Source: Sphingobacteriales bacterium 44-15 (GTDB lineage: Bacteria > Bacteroidota > Bacteroidia > Chitinophagales > Chitinophagaceae). From it: a stretch of 64,000 nucleotides of DNA. The DNA is taken from contig MKWG01000046.1 in NCBI GenBank assembly GCA_001899685.1, positions 234,306 to 298,305 on the forward strand, read 5' to 3'. Below, piece after piece: positions 8,884 through 17,825 of the stretch. Position 1 is the first letter of the stretch, and every line of letters starts with the position of its first letter. Made by a program: the position numbers and the translations under genes. The notes beneath the pieces were generated by a model, which ran no database searches, had not been told where the DNA came from, and saw nothing but the letters and a program-made list of their open reading frames with translations.

Positions 8884-10167
8884 ATGTATCCAAACCTGTA
8901 TTTCTTTCTGAAAGATGTTTTTGGTGTTGAGGCCTGGCACTGGACAAAATTTGTGAATTCATTTGGATTTTTCGTAGCGATCAGTTTTGTTTTAGCTGCA
9001 GTAGTGCTTACCAAAGAGCTGAAGCGGAAAGAGCGGGAAGGAAAAATGTTTCCCATCGAAGAAACCATCGAAGTGGGGAAACCCGCAACGATTTCAGAAT
9101 TGATCTTAAATGCTATCCTTGGTTTTGTTGTAGGCTATAAGGCATTCGGGATTTTTTTCAATAAAGATTCCGTTCCCCCCCAGGAATATATATTTTCTGC
9201 CAATGGGAGCGTGGGGGGCGGCATATTGCTTGCGGCATTATTTGCATTTTTCAAATACCGCGAAAAAAACAAACAGAAGCTGGCAAAACCAGAGGAAAGA
9301 AAAATACGGGTATGGCCACATGAACGTGTTGGCGATATTACTATTCTTGGTGCTATTTTTGGTTTTGTAGGCGCAAAAGTTTTTGACAATCTCGAAAACT
9401 GGAACAGGTTCATCCAGGATCCTATCGGTAATTTGTTATCGCCCAGCGGTCTTACGTTTTATGGAGGACTGATATGCGCCACCGCTGCCATATTATGGTT
9501 TGCCAGGAAGAAAAAGATGAGCATAAGGCACCTTGTGGATGCAGCAGCGCCCACGCTCATGCTGGCTTATGCTTTAGGAAGGATAGGCTGCCAGGTAAGC
9601 GGCGATGGTGACTGGGGTATCCTGAACAGCGCTTATATTACAGACAGCGCGGGTAAAGCAATGGTGGCTCACCCCGGCGATTTTGAAAAAGCGGTAGCCG
9701 CCAATAAGACTATTTATTTAAATGAATTCGGAACAGACAGTGTTCCGCACAAAACTGTAAAGGGACCTGCTTTTTTGCCAACGTGGATGGTTGCGTATGC
9801 TTATCCTCACAATGTAAATGAGCAGGGCTTTAAACTGGCAAATTGCGAAGGCGATCACTGCAACGCGCTGCCTGTCCCGGTTTTCCCCACTCCGTTTTAT
9901 GAAACGCTGATGTGCCTGGTATTGTTTGGCATACTGCTTTTGCTGAGGGACCGCCTGGACATACCGGGGCAATTATTTGCGGTATACCTGGTATTAAATG
10001 GTATAGAACGTTTCTTCATTGAAAAAATAAGGGTCAATACCAAATATGATATTTTCGGCTTTCATCCTACACAGGCTGAGCTGATATCCTCCCTGCTGGT
10101 CATTGCCGGCATTATACTTTTCTTCTGGACTAAAAAGCTGACTCCACCTGTGAAGACCGTTAGGTAG
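8884..10167 (+). CDS. lgt: Prolipoprotein diacylglyceryl transferase family protein
   Basis: About 427 residues with seven or so membrane segments. Lgt-type motifs appear in order: GLTFYGGLI at about 194, GRIGCQVSGDGDWG at about 232, PTPFYETL at about 335 and NGIERFFIEKIRVN at about 371. Lgt transfers diacylglycerol from phosphatidylglycerol to the lipobox Cys of prolipoproteins in the inner membrane, which suits a genome so rich in lipoproteins. It is longer than the E. coli enzyme (about 290) because of an insert of about 80 residues between the GRIG motif and PTPFYE plus N-terminal additions. The ATG at 8884 is preferred over an in-frame TTG at 8875. Confidence 0.88.
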   Translation: MYPNLYFFLKDVFGVEAWHWTKFVNSFGFFVAISFVLAAVVLTKELKRKEREGKMFPIEETIEVGKPATISELILNAILGFVVGYKAFGIFFNKDSVPPQEYIFSANGSVGGGILLAALFAFFKYREKNKQKLAKPEERKIRVWPHERVGDITILGAIFGFVGAKVFDNLENWNRFIQDPIGNLLSPSGLTFYGGLICATAAILWFARKKKMSIRHLVDAAAPTLMLAYALGRIGCQVSGDGDWGILNSAYITDSAGKAMVAHPGDFEKAVAANKTIYLNEFGTDSVPHKTVKGPAFLPTWMVAYAYPHNVNEQGFKLANCEGDHCNALPVPVFPTPFYETLMCLVLFGILLLLRDRLDIPGQLFAVYLVLNGIERFFIEKIRVNTKYDIFGFHPTQAELISSLLVIAGIILFFWTKKLTPPVKTVR

Positions 10168-10240
10168 TTGCGGGTTTCAGGTTACAGGTTTCAGGTATCT
10201 GCTTTTACCCCTTACCCCTTATCACTCTTCACCAGTAAAG

Positions 10241-10311
10241 TACTATGCATTACCAAATATCCCTGATTTTAACCACTTATTGCAAAACTATGTTCTATGC
10301 ATTGCAAAGTA
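10241..10311. promoter_or_regulatory. Candidate operator dyads upstream of the TonB-type barrel gene
   Basis: Two related sites lie 45-115 bp ahead of the start codon. The second (10293-10311) is an imperfect dyad TTCTATGCA-T-TGCAAAGTA. The first (10241) has a good left half TACTATGCA and a decayed right half. A TATTTTTG box at 10314-10321, resembling the Bacteroidota -7 element, directly follows the second dyad, a position suited to repressor binding. No regulator gene is adjacent, so the binding protein is unknown. Confidence 0.35.
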
Positions 10312-10355
10312 CCTATTTTTGGCAGGTAATTTAAAAGTGCATAAATATAACTGCA

Positions 10356-12827
10356 ATGAAAAAGATACTTAGTCTTACAGTCGCTATTTGTCTGGGTATA
10401 GTATTGGCAAGCGCCCAGACACCCGGCAGGATGCTGATAAAGGGAATCATAAAAAATAACAGTACCCCTGTTGCATCTGCAACAGTATCCCTGTTAGATG
10501 AGAAGGATTCTTCCATGCTCAAAGCAGAGGTTGCTGACAAGAACGGAAATTTTCAGATCATTCCGGTTAGGGAGGGGACATTTTTATTATCTGTAAGCGC
10601 TGTGGGTTATGAAAAAAAATATACAGCGCCGTTCGGGATAAAAGCTTCCGGGAGCGTAACTGATATAGGCATTATTTCGCTGGAACATGCTTCAAAAAAT
10701 ATGGAAGCGGTGGTGATCACAGCAAAAAAGCCGCTGATAGAGCAAAAGGCAGATAAGCTGATCGTGAATGTGGATGCTTCTCCCGCTAATGCCGGGGCTA
10801 CTGCCATGGAAGTACTGGAAAAATCGCCGGGCATCTCGGTGGATAATGACGGTAATATCAGCCTTAAAGGGAAAGGAGGCATTATTGTAATGATGGATGG
10901 TAAGCCTACTTATCTTTCTGCATCCGATCTTGCCAACCTGCTTAAGAACACGCCTGCATCTGCCATTGACCAGATAGAGATCATGACCAATCCATCTTCC
11001 AAATACGATGCGGCAGGCAATGCCGGCATTATTAATATCAAAACAAAAAAGAGCTTAAAAAGCGGCTTGAATGGCAGTATCACTGTGGGAGGCAGCGCCG
11101 GCTTTTTTCATAAGGGAAATACATGGTATGCACAGCCGGGTTCTCAAAACAGTTTCAATTTCAATTACCGTAAGGACAAGATCAATATTTTCGGGAGCTA
11201 CAATCCCAATTATAACGAACGCAGGAACGATCTGAACATTAAAAGAAATTTCTACAACGAAGACGGCAGCCTTAATGCGAGCGCCAACCTGCAAACCCTT
11301 TTCAAGGGCAGCAGCAGGAATCATAATGCCAAGTTTGGAATAGATTACTACATAGATAAAAAGAATGTAGTGGGAGTGGTATTTACCGGCTTTGGCTTTT
11401 TTGGAAATCCGTCGCCTTTAACTATATCCAATATCTATAATCCTGATGGAAGCCTCCAGTCGGGGCTGCATACTGACAATGAAAATTCACTGATCTTCAG
11501 AAATTATACCGGCAATATTAATTACAAGCACAGCTTTGACAGTACGGGCAGGGAGCTTACCATTGACCTGGACTATGTAAAGTATAATAATGTGGTGGAT
11601 ATGTTGCTTGCCACTGAAGTCAAAGACGGTTATGGAAATAAAACCGGCAACCCGGTATACCTCCGCGGGCACCTGCCTTCTTTAATAGACATTTATTCTT
11701 TTAAATCCGACTATGTACATCCTCTTAAAAAAGACATGAAGATAGAAGCGGGCATAAAAACCAATTTTGTAAAGAATAATAACCTGGTAGATTATGCGCA
11801 CAGGAATGATGAGGGATGGATACCCGATGCCAGGTCGAATCATTTCATATACGAGGAAAATATTAATGCTGCTTACCTGAATGTTAGTAAGAAGTTCAGC
11901 GAAAAGTGGAGCGCGCAGGCAGGACTGAGGGTGGAAAATACCAACACCAAAGGTCATCAGGTAACCAACGATTCCACTTTTATCAGGCATTATACCAATC
12001 TTTTTCCTACGGCTTATATTACTTACAGCCTGAATAAAAATAACCAGTTGGTATTGTCGTATGGGCGAAGGGTGAACAGGCCTAACTATGAAGATCTGAA
12101 CCCGTTTACCTATTTCCTGGATTCATTAACCTATCGCCAGGGCAATCCTTACCTGCTGCCGCAGTTTACCCATAACGTTGAATTATCATATACATTCATG
12201 AGTAAGTATATTACTACTGTAAACTACAGCAGGACTACTGATGTGATCTCGCAGATACTCAATCAGAATACCGCAGAAAAAACCACTTATCTCACCACTG
12301 AGAATATCAGCACATTCAGGAATATCGGGGTGTCGGTGAACGCTCCCTTCAAGTGGACACCATGGTTCAGCACTAACCTGTTTATGAATGTATATAACAA
12401 TCACTATAAGGGTATGTATAATGCAGACAAGATTGAGGTATCGTATACTGCTTACATGGTGAATGTTACCAACACTTTCAATATAGTCAAAGGATTTTCT
12501 GCAGAATTAAGCGGTTTCTACAGGTCGAGGGCAGTAGAGCAATTGATGATGATGAATGAAATGTATCAGATGACCATCGGGCTGCAGAAAAATGTGCTTA
12601 AAGACAAAGCTACTATCCGGCTCAGTTTCCGTGATCCTTTCGGCTGGCAGAAATTCGGAGGCCATATGAAATATGGCGATGTGGACGCAACAGTTGCCAA
12701 CCGGTGGGACAGCCGCCAGGTGGCTGCAGGCTTTACCTATCGTTTTGGCAAGAATACGATAGCTCCTTCACGCCGGCGGGCTACAGGGGTATCTGATGAG
12801 ATCAACAGGGTAGGGCAGGGGAATTAG
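10356..12827 (+). CDS. TonB-dependent-receptor-like outer-membrane beta-barrel protein
   Basis: 823 residues. A signal peptide (about 1-20) precedes a carboxypeptidase-regulatory-like beta domain (about 28-110, starting MLIKGIIKNNSTPVASATV). A plug-type domain follows at about 118-235, with the conserved IDQIEIMTNPSSKYDAAGNAG segment. The C-terminal barrel (about 245-823) is full of aromatic/charged alternating strands and contains YGRRVNRPNYEDLNPF. This architecture is the CirA-like/outer-membrane-barrel family common in Bacteroidota, thought to import a ligand or act in sensing. There is no SusD partner next to it. It is a single gene with its own terminator and a possible operator. Confidence 0.88.
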   Translation: MKKILSLTVAICLGIVLASAQTPGRMLIKGIIKNNSTPVASATVSLLDEKDSSMLKAEVADKNGNFQIIPVREGTFLLSVSAVGYEKKYTAPFGIKASGSVTDIGIISLEHASKNMEAVVITAKKPLIEQKADKLIVNVDASPANAGATAMEVLEKSPGISVDNDGNISLKGKGGIIVMMDGKPTYLSASDLANLLKNTPASAIDQIEIMTNPSSKYDAAGNAGIINIKTKKSLKSGLNGSITVGGSAGFFHKGNTWYAQPGSQNSFNFNYRKDKINIFGSYNPNYNERRNDLNIKRNFYNEDGSLNASANLQTLFKGSSRNHNAKFGIDYYIDKKNVVGVVFTGFGFFGNPSPLTISNIYNPDGSLQSGLHTDNENSLIFRNYTGNINYKHSFDSTGRELTIDLDYVKYNNVVDMLLATEVKDGYGNKTGNPVYLRGHLPSLIDIYSFKSDYVHPLKKDMKIEAGIKTNFVKNNNLVDYAHRNDEGWIPDARSNHFIYEENINAAYLNVSKKFSEKWSAQAGLRVENTNTKGHQVTNDSTFIRHYTNLFPTAYITYSLNKNNQLVLSYGRRVNRPNYEDLNPFTYFLDSLTYRQGNPYLLPQFTHNVELSYTFMSKYITTVNYSRTTDVISQILNQNTAEKTTYLTTENISTFRNIGVSVNAPFKWTPWFSTNLFMNVYNNHYKGMYNADKIEVSYTAYMVNVTNTFNIVKGFSAELSGFYRSRAVEQLMMMNEMYQMTIGLQKNVLKDKATIRLSFRDPFGWQKFGGHMKYGDVDATVANRWDSRQVAAGFTYRFGKNTIAPSRRRATGVSDEINRVGQGN

Positions 12828-12867
12828 CCGGAAAAATATGTTTAGTTTCTCATGTTTTGGTTTTCGG

Positions 12868-12895
12868 TCCCGCTGTTCTCAGCGGGATTATTTTT
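12868..12895 (+). terminator. Rho-independent terminator after the TonB-type barrel gene
   Basis: A perfect 8-bp GC-rich stem TCCCGCTG / CAGCGGGA with a 4-base loop is followed by TTATTTTT. It lies about 40 bp past the stop codon. Confidence 0.85.
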
Positions 12896-13010
12896 GTAAA
12901 GAGCGGCAAGGAAAATAGTATTGCCAGGCTTTCGATGTGCAGGTAAGGCGTTACATAAGCCACCTTGTCTGGCGGTAAAGCAGTATCTTTATAGTACTTA
13001 ATTTACCATT

Positions 13011-13337
13011 ATGGAAAAGAAGAACTATAGTTATGATACCCTGAGCGAAGCGGTAAATGATCTTCAAAAGCGGGGGTATACTACAGACTTTCTGGTGCAT
13101 GATGAAAAGGAATGTTTGTATTGTAAAGATCAATCACTGGAACTTTCTCCGGAAGAATTTGTGATAGACGAAATTTATCGTTTCGAAGGCATGACCGATC
13201 CCTCGGACGAGAGCATTGTTTTTGCAATTTCATCTGTTAAACGCAATTTGAAGGGAATGGTGATCAATAGTTTCGGCGCTGATTTCGGTTATCGCTCATC
13301 AAAACTGGTAGAGGAATTGTATAAACGGTCGAGGTAA
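13011..13337 (+). CDS. Small conserved Bacteroidota protein
   Basis: 108 residues, acidic and soluble, with no signal peptide. It has the pattern SYDTLSEAVNDLQKRGYTTDF at the start, a pair C38/C41 in CLYCKD, and EEFVIDEIYRFEGMTDPSD in the middle. I recall this as a Bacteroidota family of about 100 residues that databases often label phosphoribosylpyrophosphate synthetase. It is far too short for that enzyme and lacks its PRPP loop, so the label should not be trusted. The function is unknown and the gene is probably monocistronic. Confidence 0.75.
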   Translation: MEKKNYSYDTLSEAVNDLQKRGYTTDFLVHDEKECLYCKDQSLELSPEEFVIDEIYRFEGMTDPSDESIVFAISSVKRNLKGMVINSFGADFGYRSSKLVEELYKRSR

Positions 13338-13550
13338 ATAAATAGTCCCAAAGGAACACTGTATGGAAAACCTGTGCGTATATAATGCGGATGCGGTGAG
13401 CTTTCAGCTGTCGGCCGTTAACATGCACTGTCTTACTTCTCACACTATATTCATCTTATTACTCACCGTTCAGGAGCAGCCGGCGATAAATGGCTGTTTT
13501 TTGCCGATCTTTTTCAACTAACTTAATTCACTTTGCAAAATATCTTACAG

Positions 13551-15359
13551 CTATATGATCCGCCGGATCTTAAAACTACAGCTTACCTGCCTGGGGGTGG
13601 TGCCCGTAACACCGTCTGTCCAGTCATACATTACCCCTTCAAAATTGCCTTCAATAAACCCACCGGTTTTTCCGTACGACGTGATATTGATGGGAATGGG
13701 GGTTTGCGTAATTAACCGGTTATTATTTCCTTCTAAAAATATTTCTTCGACCGTATGTATCTGGCCAGGTACATTCAATCCTGCAAAAACAAAATACAAG
13801 CCTTCCACGGGTTTCCAGTTTTGGTCACAAACCAATGTATTGGTAGACCCGCTTGTTCCGTTTGGAGGAAAGGTATATATGCCAGCGATTTGCAGCTGAT
13901 GATTACTTTCTTCTTTGTTGAATATTTCTTCGCCATCTACACTAAATGTCAGGTAGGTGGTAGCCGGAGCTGCACAGGCTTGTAATTCCAGTTCTTTCGT
14001 TCCCGGGCTTGCGGTAAACTGGAAGGGGTCTGACTGTTGGTTATTGGTTTCATCTACTCCCACAACGTAAACAGAGGACTGATCACATACAAGTCCTGAA
14101 AAACTGAATGTGCCGTTTACAACGGGGATCTTATGGTAAAACCCCTTTCCATAAGTATAAATATATCCCTGTTGCACAGGATTATTTTCACAGTTCAGCA
14201 AAGTCCCTTCAAGTGTCATCATCCAGCGGGATACGCTGCCGGTCAATGTACCCAGGTCAATGTCCTGGCCGGATGTTGTAAATGTTTTTACAACCTCTCC
14301 GTCAGCACATATGGCCCAACCTCCTCCCACACGCAAAGACAGCGTTCTGTTGGCAGGAATATAACCTGTTACAAATCCGTCGTTATCAGCCCTGCCATAT
14401 CCGGCAGCCGCACTGTTTAAGGAACCCGCATAATTAATGGAAACACCTGCGCCGCCAATAGGTGTATTGGATTCGTCAACAATAAGCGCTTTAAAACTGA
14501 CCAGATCTGTTCCCTGTGCCGCCTGCCAGAAAGAAAAATGTGTTACTTCGCCTGTGTACATATTGCCGTTCTTAACAAGCACACCTTCCTCCTGCCACAA
14601 TCCAAATTCCTCATCCAGTGACCACAAACCTGCCTGCGCCGGAGCCTGTTGAGACCAGTCAGGTGATACAGGTATATTTATTTGTACTTTACTCCCCGGA
14701 GCTACCTGCAGTAATTCCCCGTCTGCACCTCTTAATTCAGCGCCTACCATACCGTATGATTCCGTATATTGTAAAATACCTTTCTTATTCAGCCCGGTCC
14801 TGTTTCCCGGCTCTTCCTGCATATAACTTTCTGTTTCAGCAGGATCCACAAAGGTCATAGCTACCTGCACCTCTCCGCTATATGCACCTCCTGTTTTCTT
14901 TACTACGCTATTAGGTGCAAATATTAATTTGCTTCCGTTCTCTAGCGTCACAATACCGCCATTTCCTGTATTAAAACTACCGGCAATGGTATTGGGTGCT
15001 AACCGGATACTTAAAGAGACCGGTCTCTCCTGATCAACCGCAAATGCGGCAGCCGTGGTAAAATAGTTTTCATGCGACACTGTTACAGCACCGGCAATAT
15101 CAGGAACAAGCACATCTGTTAACGAAAAAAAACCGTGATCGTTTGTATAAACTTCTGTGTTGCCTGCTGTAACTTTTGCATTAGCCAGCGGTTCAGCATT
15201 ATTGCCAAAAACAAAGCCCTCTACGGAAACCGCAACAGTTCTTTCAAGTTTAATTTTTTCAATTGGAGGCTCCTCTTCCGTGATTTTCTGAATATCCTTG
15301 TCCTTCCTGCAGGAGCTGACAGTCATAAAAGCAATAAAAAAAAGTAGTACGTTTTTCAT
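13551..15359 (-). CDS. Large surface lipoprotein with carboxypeptidase-like regulatory domains
   Basis: 602 residues with a lipobox at SSC17. Residues about 45-120 form a carboxypeptidase-regulatory-like domain (VEGFVFGNNAEPLANAKV). A ZU5-like segment follows (about 135-290, GGIVTLENGSKLIFAPNSVV), then a second regulatory-like domain from about 298 (FKALIVDESNTPIGGAGV), and a beta-rich C-terminus with several Cys. Such lipoproteins are usually exported to the cell surface. The substrate is unknown. It shares its strand with the repeat-bearing outer-membrane gene, 287 bp away. Confidence 0.8.
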   Translation of the reverse strand: MKNVLLFFIAFMTVSSCRKDKDIQKITEEEPPIEKIKLERTVAVSVEGFVFGNNAEPLANAKVTAGNTEVYTNDHGFFSLTDVLVPDIAGAVTVSHENYFTTAAAFAVDQERPVSLSIRLAPNTIAGSFNTGNGGIVTLENGSKLIFAPNSVVKKTGGAYSGEVQVAMTFVDPAETESYMQEEPGNRTGLNKKGILQYTESYGMVGAELRGADGELLQVAPGSKVQINIPVSPDWSQQAPAQAGLWSLDEEFGLWQEEGVLVKNGNMYTGEVTHFSFWQAAQGTDLVSFKALIVDESNTPIGGAGVSINYAGSLNSAAAGYGRADNDGFVTGYIPANRTLSLRVGGGWAICADGEVVKTFTTSGQDIDLGTLTGSVSRWMMTLEGTLLNCENNPVQQGYIYTYGKGFYHKIPVVNGTFSFSGLVCDQSSVYVVGVDETNNQQSDPFQFTASPGTKELELQACAAPATTYLTFSVDGEEIFNKEESNHQLQIAGIYTFPPNGTSGSTNTLVCDQNWKPVEGLYFVFAGLNVPGQIHTVEEIFLEGNNNRLITQTPIPINITSYGKTGGFIEGNFEGVMYDWTDGVTGTTPRQVSCSFKIRRII

Positions 15360-15646
15360 ACAAACCGGAGGATTTAGTAACCGATAACGGCAAACAGTAA
15401 GAACGGAGTTTGAAAGGATCTATTGCCCTGTTTCCTTCCGGACGTATTTCAATTTTCTCATTTCTAAAACATATACCTGGTGTAAGGACAGATCCCTCCT
15501 TGAGTATGTGTGACAAGCCGGGGGGGATGAGTGAGCTGTAGCAGAAATGCTTAGTGTAAAAAAAATCCTGAAATGCACAACCTAAACCGCAATGCGGGCA
15601 GTGGAAGCGACCAACAGGTTAGTCTGCAACGCTTACTTCTCCGCTA

Positions 15647-17557
15647 TCAGACATTTGTTTTCAGCGTATCTTTTAATCCTGAAGTCGCCTTCTCCTTAAT
15701 TTTTTCTTTTGACTTATTGGTGCTTTCCATTGCCGGCTGATCAGCATCGGGAGCTGCTATTATAAGCTTATAATTTCCGGGCTCCAGCACTTCAAAGCCT
15801 ATCTGCCCTTTGTTGTCAACGGTAAGAATTATAAAGCTTCCGCCGGGGTTTTTGCCGCCTTTTACCATAATACCACCAATAGGATTGCCGGGTTGGGCCA
15901 TTGCTGCGCCTTCGACGTGTTTGAGCCCTTTTTCACTGATACTTTTTTCTGCAGGCAATTCAGGAGGGCTGAGTTGAAAAAGGTAGTTGCCGGTTTCCAG
16001 GTTGTTCAGCAATACCTCACCGTTATTATCCGATAGCGCCGTGATATAATTGTCCCCCGGATTTTTACCTCCTTTTACTATGATACCGCCAATGGGTTGC
16101 CCGGGCATAGCGCGTTTGTTAGGGTCGTACATCGGATTGACACCGCTTGAAGCGTTTCCCTGATACAATGGGTTATCACCATTACTTGCTGCCATTCCCT
16201 GGGCCACTTTCTCCCCAAAACTTTTTCCCTGCGTTTGCCTGGTAGTAGTGGGTGTCATGGAAAGGCGACCTGCTGCATAAGATGATGAAACAGCTCCGCC
16301 AGGCTTTGCCATTCCTCCTTTGCTTGAGTCATTGACCGCCCTGGCATTACCGTTCGTTTGAAGACCGCTGGCAACCTTCTCTCCAAAAGTCTTTCCCTGT
16401 GTTTGCCTGGTAGTGGTAGGTGTCATGGAAAGCCGGCCTGGCATACTGTTGCCGGAATTCCGGGCATCCGGTTGTATGCTGCCTGTATTCGTGCTGTCAG
16501 CATCTGTATTGGTAGAAACCCTGTTATCTTTGTTGCTCCTTGTGGTATTAAAATCAGTAGCAGGTATGCTTTGTGATGTGCCGGCTCCCGTATCGGATGT
16601 TACTGTTTTGCCGGCTGCATAAGAAGACGAAACAGCTCCTCCGGGCTTTGCCATTCCTCCTTTTCTTGAGTCATTGACCGCACTGGCATTACCGTCCGTT
16701 TGAAGACCGCTGGCAACTTTTTCTCCAAAAGTCTTTCCCTGTGTTTGTTTGGCCGTTGGTTGCTTTTTCCCGATAGATATTGTTATTCCCGCATTGAGCT
16801 CCATTATACGATACCTGCCCGTATTGGTACTGTTCTCCATGGTTCCCTTAGCCAACTGGCTGGCTTCGTAGGTATTTTTATCATTAAACCCGCCTTGAGG
16901 AACGAGGTAATAGGTAGTATGTTTGATACCGGGACCTAAGACCATGGACGGACTGATAAAAAAGCTAAAATTGCGGGCAAAACTGTATCCGATTTTCAAC
17001 TGTGGTTTAAACACCAGGCCGTTACTGCTTTGTTGATCTGATTTTACCAGATCCCTTTGCTGCGTTTGACCGTTTATATTCAGGCTACCTGTTTGTGTAT
17101 ATCCTTTTTGCTTAAAATGCAGGTACCCGAGATTGATAGAAGGAGAAAGGTTGAATTTTCCCCAGTCCATCCTGGCCTGGATACCGGCCAGACCGGAAAA
17201 GCTCCCTGATATTTTCCCTTCTGACTGATCAGTTACTGTTACGCTTCCTCCATATACCTGGTAACGGTTTACTATGTCGGTATTATTAGGACCGGGATTA
17301 CGGATACCGGTATAATTTCCGGAAATGTTCACCCCAAGTGTGAAGCCCCCTCCTTTTACGCTGCCATCCCCTCCTTTTCTGTAAAAAGGCACAAAGGCAT
17401 CGGCCTGTACATTAAAGCCATTGCCCATTGCAAATTCTTTTCCTGTGTTAGCCGTGTTGGCTAACCCCGCTCCAAGAGATAACCATAATTTACTTTCCTG
17501 GGCAAAGCTGATCCGGGCTGAGATCAGCATAATGCATAGCATGAACTTTATTTTCAT
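15647..17557 (-). CDS. Outer-membrane protein with internal repeats and tandem C-terminal beta modules
   Basis: 636 residues in three parts. After a signal peptide (1-19), about 20-262 look like an 8-strand-type barrel (alternating aromatic strands, GYSFARNFSFFISPSMVLG). About 268-460 is a low-complexity Gly/Ser/Thr/Asn region with repeats of QTQGKTFGEKVASGLQT starting near residues 268, 384 and 439, two of them continuing into GGMAKPGGAVSSSYAAG. The end holds two copies of a PIGGIxVKGGKNPG domain (about 486-533 and 559-607) resembling small prealbumin-like modules. The middle may span to or display the end modules at the surface. The function is unknown. Confidence 0.8.
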   Translation of the reverse strand: MKIKFMLCIMLISARISFAQESKLWLSLGAGLANTANTGKEFAMGNGFNVQADAFVPFYRKGGDGSVKGGGFTLGVNISGNYTGIRNPGPNNTDIVNRYQVYGGSVTVTDQSEGKISGSFSGLAGIQARMDWGKFNLSPSINLGYLHFKQKGYTQTGSLNINGQTQQRDLVKSDQQSSNGLVFKPQLKIGYSFARNFSFFISPSMVLGPGIKHTTYYLVPQGGFNDKNTYEASQLAKGTMENSTNTGRYRIMELNAGITISIGKKQPTAKQTQGKTFGEKVASGLQTDGNASAVNDSRKGGMAKPGGAVSSSYAAGKTVTSDTGAGTSQSIPATDFNTTRSNKDNRVSTNTDADSTNTGSIQPDARNSGNSMPGRLSMTPTTTRQTQGKTFGEKVASGLQTNGNARAVNDSSKGGMAKPGGAVSSSYAAGRLSMTPTTTRQTQGKSFGEKVAQGMAASNGDNPLYQGNASSGVNPMYDPNKRAMPGQPIGGIIVKGGKNPGDNYITALSDNNGEVLLNNLETGNYLFQLSPPELPAEKSISEKGLKHVEGAAMAQPGNPIGGIMVKGGKNPGGSFIILTVDNKGQIGFEVLEPGNYKLIIAAPDADQPAMESTNKSKEKIKEKATSGLKDTLKTNV

Positions 17558-17664
17558 CCGGCTGTTATTCTTTGATTATAATATAATGAGGGAAGGGCTT
17601 TCCTTATCTAACATTTAAAACGCTTTACGAATATTTTTATTATTCTGTTGCGGTGAGGGTTATT

Positions 17665-17767
17665 GGGCGCATTTCAAATTTTCACGGCACATACTTCCCT
17701 CACCCCTGCAATCCCTTCTCCGCGCAGCAGAGAGGGGAGAAATGGTGCGAAAATTTGAAATGCGCCC
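17665..17767. mobile_element. Short inverted-repeat element (MITE-like), copy 1
   Basis: A 103-bp unit bounded by GGGCGCATTTCAAATTTTC and its near-perfect complement, flanked by an 8-bp direct repeat GGGTTATT (17657-17664 and 17768-17775). It encodes nothing. The interior carries a smaller imperfect hairpin around CTTCTCCGCGCAGCAGAGAGGGGAG. The termini match the 135-bp element at 34950-35084, so the two are members of one family. It lies in the intergenic space ahead of the sigma factor gene, within about 60 bp of its start. Confidence 0.75.
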
Positions 17768-17825
17768 GGGTTATTTGAATACTCCATTGATTTTCTAACT
17801 TTGAAGTAGAACTTATTTTAAAGAC

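Noticed and set aside
13011..13337. Naming this small protein phosphoribosylpyrophosphate synthetase
   Set aside because: The protein is about 108 residues with no PRPP-binding loop; the name appears to be a propagated database error.
13478..13503. Possible terminator (CAGCC ... GGCTG then T6) after the small conserved gene
   Set aside because: The stem is only 5-6 bp with a 10-base loop, too weak to claim.
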